Part shown: piece after piece, positions 1 to 7,981 of the stretch
Layout: the number at the start of each line of letters is the position of its first letter
Position numbering within the stretch: position 1 is the first letter of the stretch
Source of the DNA: Rhizobium sp. R711
GTDB lineage: Bacteria > Pseudomonadota > Alphaproteobacteria > Rhizobiales > Rhizobiaceae
Assembly (NCBI RefSeq): GCF_002211365.1
Contig: NZ_LOKZ01000037.1
Location: 62,001-126,000 of the forward strand
Direction: 5' to 3'
DNA length: 64,000 nt
Notes under the pieces: generated by a model
Told to the model about the DNA's origin: nothing
Databases searched by the model: none
The model's input: the letters and a program-made list of their open reading frames with translations, nothing else
Made by a program: the position numbers and the translations under genes

Positions 1-54
1 GCAAACTGGACGACACATCCGAACAACCCGATGGCTCGCCAGGCCGCGGAGTAA
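1..54 (+). CDS. C-terminal end of an unidentified gene (5' truncated)
   Basis: The frame open from the first base gives 17 codons ending MARQAAE and a TAA at 52-54. It is followed directly by a strong inverted repeat, as expected for the end of a gene. The fragment is too short to assign a family. It could also be a chance open frame, but the hairpin just after the stop favours a real gene end. Confidence 0.4.
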   Translation, partial: ANWTTHPNNPMARQAAE

Positions 55-61
55 CTGCTTT

Positions 62-96
62 GCAACGCCGCGGAAGAGTTTCTTTCGCGGCGTTGC
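62..96 (+). terminator. Hairpin after the first gene, terminator-like
   Basis: A perfect 11-bp inverted repeat, GCAACGCCGCG at 62-72 and CGCGGCGTTGC at 86-96, has a 13-nt loop. It starts 8 nt after the stop codon at 54. There is no T-run after it, so it may be a Rho-assisted terminator or a 3'-end stabilising stem rather than a classic intrinsic terminator. Confidence 0.5.
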
Positions 97-164
97 CTAT
101 GGAAGGCCTTATGCTATCGATGCCTCGCTGCATTGTCGCAGCTCTCTTTCCAGAGGAGGCAGCC

Positions 165-400
165 ATGGCTCGCAAACACCTCACCGACTTCAGCTTTTGA
201 GGTCACGTCCAAGCGGCGTAAATCCTATCCATCCGAAACGCGTGTCAAAACCGGCCGACAGTTTGTCCACGGCGATGTCGAACTGGTCGAGAAGCTGGGC
301 CGAAATGACCCCTGCCCCTGTGGTTCACGGAGGCGCTTTCAAGAACTGTTGCCTGAAATCCGGCAGCTATGACGGCATCCATCGCCACCACTACTTTTAG
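165..400 (+). pseudogene. Small SEC-C motif protein broken by two frameshifts
   Basis: A good ribosome site (GAGGAGG at 153-159) precedes ATG 165, which reads MARKHLTDFSF and then stops. The next frame continues with EVTSKRRKSYPSETRV and reaches GRNDPCPCGS, the first half of a SEC-C zinc motif. The second half, FKNCCLKSGSYDG, lies in the third frame and ends at TAG 400. Removing one T from the TTTT near 194-197 and one from the TTT near 339-342 would give a continuous protein of about 77 residues with a complete CPC...CC motif. SEC-C motifs bind zinc and occur at the end of SecA and in many small proteins. Both lesions are single-T gains, so real decay or sequencing error are both possible. 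Confidence 0.6.
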
Positions 401-458
401 GGAACGCGACTAAATCCAGGACGGCAAGCGCATGAAAAACCGTGCGCTTGCCTGCGGT

Positions 459-1436
459 CTAGCCGTCCACACCCGCAAACGTCTTCCGATATGCCCCAGG
501 GCTCGTGCCCAGCCGTTTGCGAAAATGGTGCCGCATCGTCGCCAGCGTTCCGAAGCCGCTGGCTTCTGCGATATCGTCGAGGGATGCGCTGCTTGCTCGT
601 TCCAGGAGTTCACGCGCATGGCGAAGCCGCTCTTTGAGCAGCCATTCGCCCACGGTTTGCCCCGTTGTGCTTTCGAACCGGCGTTGAAAGGTTCGCTGGC
701 TCATCCTGGCCTTCGCCGCGAGCAGGCTAATCGGCTGCTCCTCGTCCAGCCGCTGCCGCATCCAGTCGATCAGCGGACCAAGCCGGATGCCTTCGCGCTC
801 CTGCGGCACGGGCGCCTGGATGAACTGAGCCTGTCCGCCTTCGCGGTGCGGCGGCAGAACCAGACGCCGCGCGACGCTGTTGACCGCCTCGGCGCCGAAG
901 TCGCGACGGACCACATGCAAGCAGAGATCGATGCCAGCAGCGCTGCCGGCGGCCGTCAGCAGACTACCTTCGTCCATGTAAAGCACATCGGCATCGAAGT
1001 TGATGTCGGGATAACGCTTCGAGATCGAGGCGACATACCGCCAATGCGTCGTGGCACGGCGATGGCGAAGAAGCCCGGTCGCTGCAAGCACTGCAACGCC
1101 GGAGCATAGCGACATGATCCGGGCGCCACGCTGATGGGCAGCGCACAACGCATCGATCAGTGCATGCGGAACCTCGGCATCTATGGAGCGCCACCCCGGC
1201 ACCACGATCAGGTCCGCATCCTCAAGCACCTCCAACCCATGGTCAACGGAAACCGCAAGGCCGCCGCCCGCTCTCAGAGGCCCGGGTTCAACTCCGCATA
1301 CCGAGTAGCGATACCACTCTTCCCCCATTTCCGGCCGACGCAGGCCGAAGACCTCGTAGGCGATGCCGAATTCGAAGGTGCAGAGCCCGTCGTAGGCAAG
1401 CACCACAACATACGGGCCTTTCAGTGCGTTTGGCAT
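459..1436 (-). CDS. ftrA: GlxA/FtrA-family transcriptional regulator (DJ-1/PfpI domain plus AraC HTH)
   Basis: About 325 residues. The N-terminal half looks like the DJ-1/PfpI amidotransferase-like fold, with a nucleophile-elbow-type motif IMSLCSGVAVLAATG. The C-terminal third is an AraC-type double HTH (ARMSQRTFQRRFESTTGQ ... LDDIAEASGFGTLATMRHHF). Such proteins are cytoplasmic activators whose DJ-1 domain binds a small ligand. The gene is divergent from a rhodanese-like gene, the usual partner of FtrA-type regulators, so it probably controls that neighbour and sulfur-related functions. Start choice is uncertain: ATG 1436 (MPNALKG) is preferred because the family begins close to the first beta strand. 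ATG 1457 and TTG 1466 are also in frame, and none has a strong ribosome site. Confidence 0.8.
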   Translation of the reverse strand: MPNALKGPYVVVLAYDGLCTFEFGIAYEVFGLRRPEMGEEWYRYSVCGVEPGPLRAGGGLAVSVDHGLEVLEDADLIVVPGWRSIDAEVPHALIDALCAAHQRGARIMSLCSGVAVLAATGLLRHRRATTHWRYVASISKRYPDINFDADVLYMDEGSLLTAAGSAAGIDLCLHVVRRDFGAEAVNSVARRLVLPPHREGGQAQFIQAPVPQEREGIRLGPLIDWMRQRLDEEQPISLLAAKARMSQRTFQRRFESTTGQTVGEWLLKERLRHARELLERASSASLDDIAEASGFGTLATMRHHFRKRLGTSPGAYRKTFAGVDG

Positions 1437-1525
1437 GATCTTTACGCTAACCGTCATTATGGCCAATTTCGCAAAGCCATAACATCAGCGATGGTCGACG
1501 GCAACTTGAACCGAAAGGAAACGCC

Positions 1526-1939
1526 ATGCCGAGCTTCGTCACCGAAATCCCCGCCGCCTCTCCTGAAGCCACCGCCGCCTATTATGCCCGGAAGCTCGCC
1601 TTCGAAACCGACTGCTGGGATGTTCACGCATCGCTCGCCGCAGGCCACCGAGACTTCGTCTTGCTCGATGTTCGCTCCCCGACGCACTACTCCGCTTTGC
1701 ACATTCCGGGCGCGATCAACCTGCCGCATGGGAAGATGACGGCCCACCGAATGTCGGAATGGCCCGCCGACACGCTTTTCGTCGTCTATTGTGCCGGCCC
1801 TCATTGCAACGGCACCGACAAGGCAGCCCTGCGCCTTGCTAGGCTCGGACTTCAGGTGAAGGTCATGATTGGCGGAATGACGGGTTGGGCCGACGAGGGC
1901 TTTGCCTTCGATAGCGGCTCGGAAACCGCTGCAGCCTAG
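1526..1939 (+). CDS. Rhodanese-like sulfurtransferase
   Basis: A single rhodanese domain of 137 residues. FVLLDVRSPTHYSALHIPGAI is the CH2A-type motif, and the active-site loop starts at Cys89 (YCAGPHCNGTDKAA), so the catalytic cysteine is present. Rhodaneses carry a cysteine persulfide and transfer sulfane sulfur, for example to cyanide or cellular acceptors; this one has no signal peptide and should be cytoplasmic. AAAGGA lies just before ATG 1526. It is divergent from the FtrA-like regulator with 89 bp between, a pairing that points to shared regulation. The physiological acceptor cannot be told from sequence. Confidence 0.85.
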   Translation: MPSFVTEIPAASPEATAAYYARKLAFETDCWDVHASLAAGHRDFVLLDVRSPTHYSALHIPGAINLPHGKMTAHRMSEWPADTLFVVYCAGPHCNGTDKAALRLARLGLQVKVMIGGMTGWADEGFAFDSGSETAAA

Positions 1940-2040
1940 CGTCGGGTGTGCTGCGGGCGAGGACCTGCAGCACACAAGCGGGAGATTGAATTTTCGTGCA
2001 TCGATGCGATAGTCGGGAGGCGCAAAGGGTAGCCTCCTGC

Positions 2041-3108
2041 ATGGCACGTCATATTGTTGCGATCGGTCAATTGCCTCCGCCGTTCAACGGCTTCTCGCTC
2101 GCGACCAGAAGCATGATCGCGCTTCTCGAGGAAGGAAACAGCGTCACCAGCCGCAACGTTTCCCCGCCATTCGGCAAACTGTCGTTGCTCAAGCATCCAA
2201 TCAAGCTCAGTCGTGTCCTCCGCGCCTGCCGCCAGCTCTTCCGTGATCGCAAGCATGACAACCGGATTTGCTATCTTGCCTGTGAAGGTGGCCGTGGCTT
2301 GCTCTACACGGCGCTGATCGTATTGGTCGCGAGACTGCTGGCCTATCCCATCTATCTGCATCATCACAGTTTCAGCTATATCGGCAGGGCCAGCTTACTG
2401 ATGCGATGTGTCCTGGCTTTCGGCGGTAGCCGATTGCGGCACATCTTCCTGTGCGATGTCATGCGAGACAGTTTCACGGATACCTACGAGCGCCGCATGC
2501 GCAGCAATATCGTCTCCAATGCTGCTTTCGTGGTACCAACGGAGCAGAACGGCGCACCGCAATACCGCACGACTCTTGTGATCGGAATGCTGAGCAATCT
2601 CACCACCGAGAAAGGTCTCGACACCTTCCTTGACCTCACGAGGCAAGCACGGCATGAAAGCTTGCCGGTCAGGGCGATCCTGGCGGGTCCGGCCGGCCCT
2701 GGCGAGCGCGCCGCGATTGACGCCGCCGTCATGGAAGTGGGCGATGCACTGGATTACCGGGGTGCGTTGTATGACGACGCGAAAGCCGCCTTCTATCGTG
2801 AGATCGACGTGTTCGTCCTCCCCACGGCCTATGGCAACGAGGCGCAGCCACTGGTGATTTTCGAGGCGAAGGCGGCCGGAAGCGCGGTGATTTCCACCGA
2901 CCGTGGCTGTATCAGGAAGCAACTGGACGAAAACGATCTGCTTGCCCCCGCCGACGATGAATTCGTGCCAACGGCATTGGCGTGGCTGTCCGTCATGGCG
3001 CCGGGGCTGGAATTGGATGCAAGACGCGGGGTGATCCGCCAGGCTTACCGCGCCCGCCACGCCAAGGCTCGTGCGGCAGTCAACGCGCTCTTCGATTTAG
3101 AGGAATGA
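2041..3108 (+). CDS. GT4-like glycosyltransferase
   Basis: About 355 residues with the two-domain GT-B pattern. The N-terminal part opens with IVAIGQLPPPFNGFS, the glycine-rich start typical of group 4 transferases. The C-terminal half has VIGMLSNLTTEKGLDTFLD and the donor-binding E-x7-E type region, YGNEAQPLVIFEAKAAGSAVI. It should transfer a sugar from an activated donor to a surface polysaccharide, lipid or small molecule; donor and acceptor cannot be read from sequence. It stands alone between the rhodanese gene and a convergent rutR-like gene, without other polysaccharide genes. The frame is open from GTG 1996, but ATG 2041 begins at the conserved first strand and is preferred. Confidence 0.75.
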   Translation: MARHIVAIGQLPPPFNGFSLATRSMIALLEEGNSVTSRNVSPPFGKLSLLKHPIKLSRVLRACRQLFRDRKHDNRICYLACEGGRGLLYTALIVLVARLLAYPIYLHHHSFSYIGRASLLMRCVLAFGGSRLRHIFLCDVMRDSFTDTYERRMRSNIVSNAAFVVPTEQNGAPQYRTTLVIGMLSNLTTEKGLDTFLDLTRQARHESLPVRAILAGPAGPGERAAIDAAVMEVGDALDYRGALYDDAKAAFYREIDVFVLPTAYGNEAQPLVIFEAKAAGSAVISTDRGCIRKQLDENDLLAPADDEFVPTALAWLSVMAPGLELDARRGVIRQAYRARHAKARAAVNALFDLEE

Positions 3109-3142
3109 TAAGACCATACCGGACGCTTGCGCGCCCATGACA

Positions 3143-3799
3143 TCAGGACGCGTTTGGCACGGACTTGACCTTCAGCCCATCGATGAACAACTGTTCGAGG
3201 AAGCGCGCCGCATCCTCGAAGCGACCGGGGCCCGCATGCTCCTGCCCAAGCACCGCCCTCACCTGAACGTCGAAGTCGGCATAATGCTGCGTCGTTGACC
3301 AGATCGAAAAGATCAGGTGATAGGGGTCACACTTGGCAATCTTCCCCGCCTTCGCCCAGCTGCGGATGACATCCGCCTTTTCGTCCACGAGTTCCTTCAG
3401 CGGCCCCTTCAGCTCATCCTCGACGTGCGGCGCCCCTTGAAGCATCTCGTTGGCAAAAAGCCGGCTCTCGCGCGGGAAATCGCGGGCCATTTCAAGCTTA
3501 CGGCGGATATAGCTGCGGATCTCGCTTTCGGGATTGCCGTCGGCATCGAACGCTCTCAGTGGCTCGAGCCAGGTATCGAGCACCCGGTCGATCAACGCCC
3601 GATGCATCGCTTCCTTGGTGCGGAAATAATAGAGCAAATTGGGCTTCGACATGCCGGCGACTTCAGCAATCTGGTCGATCGTGGAACCACGAAAACCGCT
3701 GACCGAGAACACATCGAGCGCGGCTTCAAGAATCTGCTCCTCCTTCTCTTCCTGAATGCGCGTGCGCCGCTGGGTCTTGGCTGCTCTCGGGATTGCCAT
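3143..3799 (-). CDS. rutR: RutR-like TetR-family regulator of pyrimidine catabolism
   Basis: 218 residues with an N-terminal TetR HTH (ALDVFSVSGFRGSTIDQIAE ... MSKPNLLYYFRTKEAMH) and the long ligand-binding C-terminal part of the RutR/YcdC group (HLIFSIWSTTQHYADFDVQV). RutR proteins bind uracil or thymine and are released from DNA when the ligand is present. The gene is divergent from pyrimidine-breakdown genes, and a near-consensus RutR palindrome lies in the shared promoter region. It therefore probably represses the hydrolase-LysE-dihydropyrimidinase-ABC genes and perhaps itself. Ligand identity is inferred from family and context. Confidence 0.85.
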   Translation of the reverse strand: MAIPRAAKTQRRTRIQEEKEEQILEAALDVFSVSGFRGSTIDQIAEVAGMSKPNLLYYFRTKEAMHRALIDRVLDTWLEPLRAFDADGNPESEIRSYIRRKLEMARDFPRESRLFANEMLQGAPHVEDELKGPLKELVDEKADVIRSWAKAGKIAKCDPYHLIFSIWSTTQHYADFDVQVRAVLGQEHAGPGRFEDAARFLEQLFIDGLKVKSVPNAS

Positions 3800-3945
3800 A
3801 TCGATCTTGTTTTCCCTTCAAATTCAACCGTTTCACTCAAGATTGGACGGGTGCGGCACCTTGCCGCAAAAATGAGCAGATGCCGGTAATTTTGTCTGTA
3901 TTTTTCCTGATTTTCGTCTTGAGCCCAGCGCCGGAAGTTGTAATG

Positions 3946-3961
3946 TTTACCAATCGGTCAA
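3946..3961. promoter_or_regulatory. RutR-like operator between rutR and the pyrimidine-degradation genes
   Basis: TTTACCAATCGGTCAA matches the E. coli RutR palindrome TTGACCAnnTGGTCAA at all but two of the 14 defined positions. It lies 146 bp upstream of rutR and 140 bp upstream of the hydrolase start, so one site could control both directions. Binding has not been shown here. Confidence 0.65.
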
Positions 3962-4101
3962 ATTATCGATCAGATGCAAAACAAAGGCAACTGGCGATTT
4001 TCCGGCGCTAACAAAACAAACAAGAGCGCTCGGATACTGACCACGGGAACAGGCGGACATGTGAATTGCATGGCCGCAGAAAACAGGTGAGGACTTTAGA
4101 C

Positions 4102-5355
4102 ATGGTGGCAGCACCAGGCGAGAACATGCGCGTCAACGGGGACCGTCTTTGGGACAGCCTCATGGACATGGCAAAGATCGGCCCGGGCATTGCTGGCGGC
4201 AACAATCGCCAGACGTTGACGGATTCCGATGCCGAAGGGCGCAACCTCTTCAAGACATGGTGCGAAGGCGCCGGCCTGACGCTCGGCGTCGACAAGATGG
4301 GCACGATGTTCGCGACCCGTCCCGGCACCGATCCGGACGCTCTACCTGTTTATGTCGGCTCGCACCTCGACACCCAGCCAACCGGCGGCAAATACGACGG
4401 CGTGCTCGGTGTCCTCAGCGCACTGGAAGTCGTCCGCAGCATGAACGACCTCGGCGTCAAGACCAAGCACCCGATCGTCGTCACCAACTGGACCAACGAG
4501 GAAGGTGCGCGCTTTGCGCCGGCCATGCTCGCCTCCGGCGTTTTCGCCGGTGTCCATACACTGGAATATGCCTATGATCGCAAGGATCCCGAAGGCAAGA
4601 CCTTTGGCGACGAACTGAAGCGCATCGGCTGGGTTGGCGACGAAGAGGTCGGCGCGCGCAAGATGCACGCCTATTTCGAGTATCACATCGAGCAAGGTCC
4701 GATCCTTGAGGTCGAGAACAAGCAGATCGGCGTGGTCACACACTGTCAGGGCCTGTGGTGGCTCGAATTCACCTTGACCGGCAGGGAGGCTCACACTGGC
4801 TCCACGCCGATGAACATGCGCGTCAACGCGGGGCTTGCCATGTCGCGCATCATGGAAATGGTGCAGACCGTGGCAATGGAGAACCAGCCGGGTGCCGTCG
4901 GCGGCGTCGGTCAGGTGTTCTTCACCCCGAATTCGCGCAACGTCCTGCCGGGCAGGGTCGTCTTCACTGTCGATATCCGCTCGCCGGATCAGGCCAAGCT
5001 CGACGGCATGCGCGCCAGGATCGAAGCGGAAGCGCCAAAGATTTGCGAAGCACTCGGCGTCGGCTGCACGATCGAGGCGATCGGCCACTTCGCGCCAGTG
5101 ACTTTCGACCCGACGCTTGTTTCCCGCGTGCGCGGCGCTGCCGAACGGCTCGGCTACAGCCACATGAACCTGATCTCGGGTGCCGGCCACGACGCCTGCT
5201 GGGCAGCAAAGGTCGCTCCAACCACGATGGTCATGTGCCCCTGCGTCGGAGGTCTCTCGCACAACGAGGCGGAGGACATCTCGAAGGAATGGGCAACAGC
5301 CGGCGCGGACGTCCTATTTCATGCCGTGGTCGAGACGGCGGAGATCGTGGCGTGA
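4102..5355 (+). CDS. Zn-dependent amidohydrolase, beta-ureidopropionase / N-carbamoyl amino acid hydrolase type
   Basis: 417 residues of the M20-like hydantoinase/carbamoylase family. Metal-site motifs are visible: GSHLDTQPTGGKYDG with His88 and Asp99, TNEEGARFAP with Glu133 and Glu134, and YHIEQGPILE in the middle. In reductive pyrimidine breakdown this class cleaves N-carbamoyl-beta-alanine to beta-alanine, CO2 and ammonia, the last step after dihydropyrimidinase. Dihydropyrimidinase lies two genes downstream and RutR is divergent, which supports that role over a general carbamoylase. ATG 4102 (MVAAPGE) is preferred over the in-frame TTG 4066 because GTGAGGA lies at a suitable distance. Confidence 0.88.
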   Translation: MVAAPGENMRVNGDRLWDSLMDMAKIGPGIAGGNNRQTLTDSDAEGRNLFKTWCEGAGLTLGVDKMGTMFATRPGTDPDALPVYVGSHLDTQPTGGKYDGVLGVLSALEVVRSMNDLGVKTKHPIVVTNWTNEEGARFAPAMLASGVFAGVHTLEYAYDRKDPEGKTFGDELKRIGWVGDEEVGARKMHAYFEYHIEQGPILEVENKQIGVVTHCQGLWWLEFTLTGREAHTGSTPMNMRVNAGLAMSRIMEMVQTVAMENQPGAVGGVGQVFFTPNSRNVLPGRVVFTVDIRSPDQAKLDGMRARIEAEAPKICEALGVGCTIEAIGHFAPVTFDPTLVSRVRGAAERLGYSHMNLISGAGHDACWAAKVAPTTMVMCPCVGGLSHNEAEDISKEWATAGADVLFHAVVETAEIVA

Positions 5356-5419
5356 CCGCCCAGTCGGCAACGGACGACATTCTTAAAGAAGACCTGCGGC
5401 TGACATAGGAAAAGCACCC

Positions 5420-6055
5420 ATGGATCTGACAACTATCCTTGCCTTCGTCGCAGTGACGACCTTGCTCGTTATCTCCCCCGGCCCAAACGGTGTCCTGATC
5501 GCCAAGACCGTCCCCGCCTCGGGCCGATTGGCCGGCTTTGCCAATGTCGCCGGCTTCGTCTCCGCCTTTTATCTGCATGGGGCGTTTGTCGTCTTCGGCG
5601 TCTCGGTCATTCTGGCGCGCTCGGCGGAGTTGTTTTTCGCGGTCAAGATGCTTGGTGCCGCCTATCTGTGCTGGGTTGGTGTCAAGGCGCTGATGCTGGC
5701 TTGGCGTAATCCGCTTTCATCGCAGCCGATCGCCGCCCCTTCAAAACGCCGACGGACCCTGTTGGCGGCCTATATCGAAGGCTTTCTGACCAACGCACTC
5801 AATCCCAAGGTTGCGATGTTCTATCTCGCGGCCTTCCCCCAATTCGTGCCGATGGAAAAAGCGACCGCAGCCAATATCTTCCTTCTGGTTTTCATTCATT
5901 CCATGATCAACCTGGTCTGGTTTAGCGCCATGGTCGTCGTGTTTTCCCGCCTAGCCACATTGACCCGTGGAGGCAGAGTTCAGCGCTGGATCAAGGCGGC
6001 AACAGGCGTCGTCTTCGTCGGCTTCGGTCTAAAACTCGCAACCATGCGCGCCTGA
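5420..6055 (+). CDS. LysE-family amino-acid exporter
   Basis: 211 residues, strongly hydrophobic, with about six membrane segments. The LysE/RhtB signature ISPGPNGVLIAKT is near the N-terminus and FLTNALNPKVAMFYLAAFPQF in the middle. The family exports amino acids from the cytoplasm. It sits 64 bp after the carbamoyl hydrolase and 16 bp before dihydropyrimidinase, so it is probably in the same transcript. A plausible role is export of excess beta-alanine or beta-aminoisobutyrate, the end products of the pathway; the substrate is inferred only from position. Confidence 0.85.
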   Translation: MDLTTILAFVAVTTLLVISPGPNGVLIAKTVPASGRLAGFANVAGFVSAFYLHGAFVVFGVSVILARSAELFFAVKMLGAAYLCWVGVKALMLAWRNPLSSQPIAAPSKRRRTLLAAYIEGFLTNALNPKVAMFYLAAFPQFVPMEKATAANIFLLVFIHSMINLVWFSAMVVVFSRLATLTRGGRVQRWIKAATGVVFVGFGLKLATMRA

Positions 6056-6071
6056 AAAGCGGAGGTTCATC

Positions 6072-7529
6072 ATGACATCAAAGATCATTAAAAACGGTAC
6101 CATCGTCACTGCGGACCTGACCTACAAGGCGGACGTGAAGATTGAAGGCGGCAAGATCGTCGAGATCGGTCCGAACCTCTCCGGCTCCGAAACGCTCGAT
6201 GCGACGGGCTGCTATGTCATGCCTGGCGGTATCGACCCGCACGTCCACCTCGAGATGCCGTTCATGGGCACCTATTCCTCCGACGACTTCGAAAGCGGCA
6301 CGCGCGCGGGCCTCGCCGGTGGTACGACCATGGTCGTCGATTTCTGCCTGCCGGGGCCGGAACAGTCGCTCCTCGAAGCGCTGCAGATGTGGGACAACAA
6401 GACGAGCCGCGCCAACGCCGACTACTCGTTCCACATGGCAATCACCGGCTGGAACGAGCGCGTCTTCAACGAGATGGAGACGGTGGTCAAGGACAAGGGC
6501 ATCAACACCTTCAAGCACTTCATGGCCTACAAGGGCGCGCTGATGGTGAACGATGACGAGATGTTCGCCTCCTTCCAACGTTGCGCCGAGCTCGGCGCGC
6601 TGCCGCTCGTCCATGCCGAGAATGGCGACGTCGTTGCCTCGATGACTGCAAAGCTGCTCGCCGAAGGCAACACCGGCCCTGAGGCCCACGCCTACTCCCG
6701 CCCGCCAGAAGTCGAAGGCGAAGCAACCAATCGCGCCATCATGCTCGCCGACATGGCCGGCGTGCCGCTCTATGTCGTGCATACCTCCTGCGAACAGGCG
6801 CACGAAGCAATCCGCCGCGCCCGCCAGAAGGGCATGCGCGTCTACGGCGAGCCGCTGATCCAGCATCTGACGCTCGATGAAAGCGAATATTTCGACAAGG
6901 ACTGGGACCATGCCGCCCGCCGCGTCATGTCCCCGCCCTTCCGCAACAAGCAGCACCAGGACAGCCTCTGGGCCGGCCTGCAGTCCGGCTCGCTGTCCGT
7001 GGTGGCGACCGACCATTGCGCCTTCACCACCGAGCAGAAGCGTTTCGGCGTAAAAGACTTCTCCAAGATCCCCAACGGCACCGGCGGCCTGGAGGACAGG
7101 TTGCCGATGCTGTGGACCCATGGGGTCAACACCGGCCGTCTGACGATGAACGAGTTCGTTGCCGTCACCTCGACCAATATCGCCAAGATCCTCAACGTCT
7201 ATCCGAAGAAGGGCGCCATCCTCGTCGGCGCCGACGCCGATATTGTCGTCTGGGATCCGAAGCGCTCGAAGACGATCTCGGCCAAGACGCAGCAATCGTC
7301 GATCGACTACAACGTCTTCGAAGGCAAGCAGGTCACCGGCCTGCCGCGCTACACGCTGACGCGCGGCGAAGTCGCGATTGAGGAAAGCACCGTCAAGACG
7401 AAGGAAGGGCACGGCCAGTTCGTCAAGCGCGAGCCGTTCCAGGCGGTCAACAAGGCGCTATCGACATGGAAGGAACTCGTGGCGCCCCGCAAGGTCGAAC
7501 GTTCAGGCATTCCGGCGACGGGGGTCTGA
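6072..7529 (+). CDS. hydA: Dihydropyrimidinase (D-hydantoinase)
   Basis: 485 residues, full length for the family. Binuclear-metal ligands are visible: HVH (57-59), the lysine expected to be carboxylated (FKHFMAYKGA, Lys148), LVHAENGD (His181), VVHTSCEQA and the catalytic Asp in VATDHCAF. The enzyme opens dihydrouracil or dihydrothymine to the N-carbamoyl beta-amino acid, which the hydrolase at 4102-5355 can then cleave. GGAGG lies just before ATG 6072. Dihydropyrimidine dehydrogenase, which makes its substrate, is not in this window. Confidence 0.93.
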   Translation: MTSKIIKNGTIVTADLTYKADVKIEGGKIVEIGPNLSGSETLDATGCYVMPGGIDPHVHLEMPFMGTYSSDDFESGTRAGLAGGTTMVVDFCLPGPEQSLLEALQMWDNKTSRANADYSFHMAITGWNERVFNEMETVVKDKGINTFKHFMAYKGALMVNDDEMFASFQRCAELGALPLVHAENGDVVASMTAKLLAEGNTGPEAHAYSRPPEVEGEATNRAIMLADMAGVPLYVVHTSCEQAHEAIRRARQKGMRVYGEPLIQHLTLDESEYFDKDWDHAARRVMSPPFRNKQHQDSLWAGLQSGSLSVVATDHCAFTTEQKRFGVKDFSKIPNGTGGLEDRLPMLWTHGVNTGRLTMNEFVAVTSTNIAKILNVYPKKGAILVGADADIVVWDPKRSKTISAKTQQSSIDYNVFEGKQVTGLPRYTLTRGEVAIEESTVKTKEGHGQFVKREPFQAVNKALSTWKELVAPRKVERSGIPATGV

Positions 7530-7538
7530 TCCTTGGCA

Positions 7539-7952
7539 TCACTCCTGCACCAGCCGATCAAGCTCCGGAAGCAGAACGACGCTTTCCTGCTCGTTCGGAT
7601 CGGTGCGGGCGATGATCGCGGTGCACGGGGTACTGCTGAGATTGGCAGGCAGATGCGGCACCCCGGCGGGGATGTAGAACAGCTCGCCGGCATGCACGAC
7701 GACATGATGCTCCAGCTCGTCGCCGTACCAAGTGTGGGCCTCGCCGGAGAGCATGTAGATCGCCGTTTCATGGGACTCGTGCAGATGCGCCTTGGCCCGA
7801 ACGCCGGGCGGAATCGTCAGCAAATGCATGCAGATACCCTTGGCGCCGACTGTCTCGGCCGCGATGCCTTCGAAGTAACTGAGCCCCTGCTTGCCGTCAT
7901 AGGCATGACTGGGGCGGACAATGTGACAGGTGGGCTTTGATGTCGCGTCCAT
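7539..7952 (-). CDS. Cupin-domain protein
   Basis: 137 residues forming one cupin barrel: PPGVRAKAHLHESHETAIYML (motif 1 with His and Glu ligands) and VVVHAGELFYIPAGVPHLPAN (motif 2 with a His). Cupins bind a metal and may be enzymes or ligand binders; the function is unknown. ATG 7952 is chosen because GGAGG lies 6 nt upstream, whereas the in-frame ATG 7958 directly abuts that site. The gene is antisense between dihydropyrimidinase and the ABC ATPase, with only 9 bp and 29 bp gaps, so it interrupts an otherwise co-directional run. Confidence 0.8.
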   Translation of the reverse strand: MDATSKPTCHIVRPSHAYDGKQGLSYFEGIAAETVGAKGICMHLLTIPPGVRAKAHLHESHETAIYMLSGEAHTWYGDELEHHVVVHAGELFYIPAGVPHLPANLSSTPCTAIIARTDPNEQESVVLLPELDRLVQE

Positions 7953-7981
7953 CGTCATCCTCCATGGACCTTGCCGGAACA

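Noticed and set aside
6078..7412. Long minus-strand open frame opposite dihydropyrimidinase
   Set aside because: It is the antisense shadow of a well supported high-GC gene; its composition has no family motifs.
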